Shown here: positions 35,015-35,148 of the stretch, piece after piece | Numbering within the stretch: the first letter of the stretch is position 1 | How the letters are laid out: the number at the start of each line of letters is the position of its first letter | From: Oscillospiraceae bacterium | GTDB lineage: Bacteria > Bacillota > Clostridia > Oscillospirales > UBA929 | Assembly (NCBI GenBank): GCA_009780275.1 | Contig: WRAI01000024.1 | Coordinates: forward strand, 1-35,148 | Length of the DNA: 35,148 nucleotides | Direction of reading: 5' to 3' | Notes under the pieces: generated by a model | What the model was told of the DNA's origin: nothing | Seen by the model: the letters and a program-made list of their open reading frames with translations, nothing else | Databases searched by the model: none | Translations under genes and position numbers: made by a program

Positions 35015-35148
35015 TTATGCCACAATGTTGTTGTTGTCAACCAAATGGGTTACATCGCCTTGCAGGTTGAGGATATACCAATAGCTTGTCACGCGCGTGC
35101 CATTGTCATAATATAGGCTGTAGGGACGGCCAAGTTCATCGTAGACAA
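35015..35148 (-). CDS. C-terminal end of an RHS/YD-repeat protein (enters from right edge)
   Basis: 43 codons from the window edge to TAA at 35017. The translation contains YDELGRPYSLYYDNGTRVTS and NLQGDVTHLVDNNNIVA. This is the YD-repeat pattern (YDxxGR, YDNGT, N.QGDV..L.D..) found near the end of RHS cores. Normally the sequence continues with a Y.YD.WG-like segment and a variable C-terminal domain; here it stops directly after the D..N.V element. The protein is either truncated or a decayed copy. RHS proteins are large secreted or surface shells, often delivering toxins. Only the tail is visible. Confidence 0.72.
   Translation of the reverse strand, partial: VYDELGRPYSLYYDNGTRVTSYWYILNLQGDVTHLVDNNNIVA

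Overview
The window reads as a chromosomal segment of an anaerobic, Gram-positive-type (monoderm) Firmicute, most likely a member of the Clostridia. Supporting signs are the FtsEX/M23/S41 envelope operon led by a CdaR/PucR-type regulator, an IreB-family protein, bifunctional AdhE, the [FeFe]-hydrogenase maturase HydE, S-layer-homology (SLH) anchoring, sortase-anchored pilins and AGGAGG-type ribosome binding sites. No species can be named from the sequence. No tRNA, rRNA, CRISPR array or insertion sequence was found.

Layout. (1) 1-3851, minus: a very large secreted surface protein with a lectin-like region, a degenerate and then a complete glycerophosphodiesterase barrel, and the start of an SLH region cut by the window edge. 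(2) 4098-9432, minus: a tightly coupled operon, CdaR-type regulator, ftsE, ftsX, coiled-coil M23 peptidase, S41 C-terminal processing protease, closed by a terminator. (3) 9568-11167, minus: an unknown 118-aa protein and a secreted SH3/NlpC-P60 wall hydrolase. (4) 11577-16901, minus: adhE, pheT (no pheS beside it) and ireB. (5) 17168-19260, minus: mnmA and hydE, overlapping by one base; a possible broken micro-gene lies between hydE and adhE. (6) 19412-21988, minus: katG and a DUF454 membrane protein. (7) 22182-26235, plus: a polar amino-acid ABC transporter (lipoprotein, permease, ATPase) continuing with overlapping or abutting reading frames into a membrane-anchored alpha/beta hydrolase and an EamA exporter. 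(8) 26391-28769, plus: a membrane-anchored clan GH-A (GH26-like) glycoside hydrolase. (9) 29235-34756, plus: a compact sortase pilus locus, namely a repeat-containing ancillary pilin/adhesin with an LPSVG signal, a major pilin with YPK motif and LPRTG signal, and a class C sortase. (10) 34867-35148, minus: gene debris and the C-terminal end of an RHS/YD-repeat protein entering from the right.

How the parts fit. Much of the window concerns the cell surface. FtsEX with the M23 enzyme, the S41 protease and the NlpC/P60 enzyme can remodel peptidoglycan during division. The SLH glycerophosphodiesterase and the GH26-like enzyme would act on polymers outside the cell, and the pilus locus builds covalent fibres. 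AdhE and HydE point to fermentation with ethanol and hydrogen as sinks. KatG shows that oxidative stress is met. The pilus region looks more A+T-rich by eye than the fts and pheT regions and is bounded by strong terminators on the left and RHS debris on the right, so it may be an acquired block. Nothing here is a clearly new system. The best leads are the tandem-barrel phosphodiesterase, the five-repeat isopeptide adhesin, the broken micro-gene upstream of adhE, and the unknown 118-aa gene with its 200-base leader.
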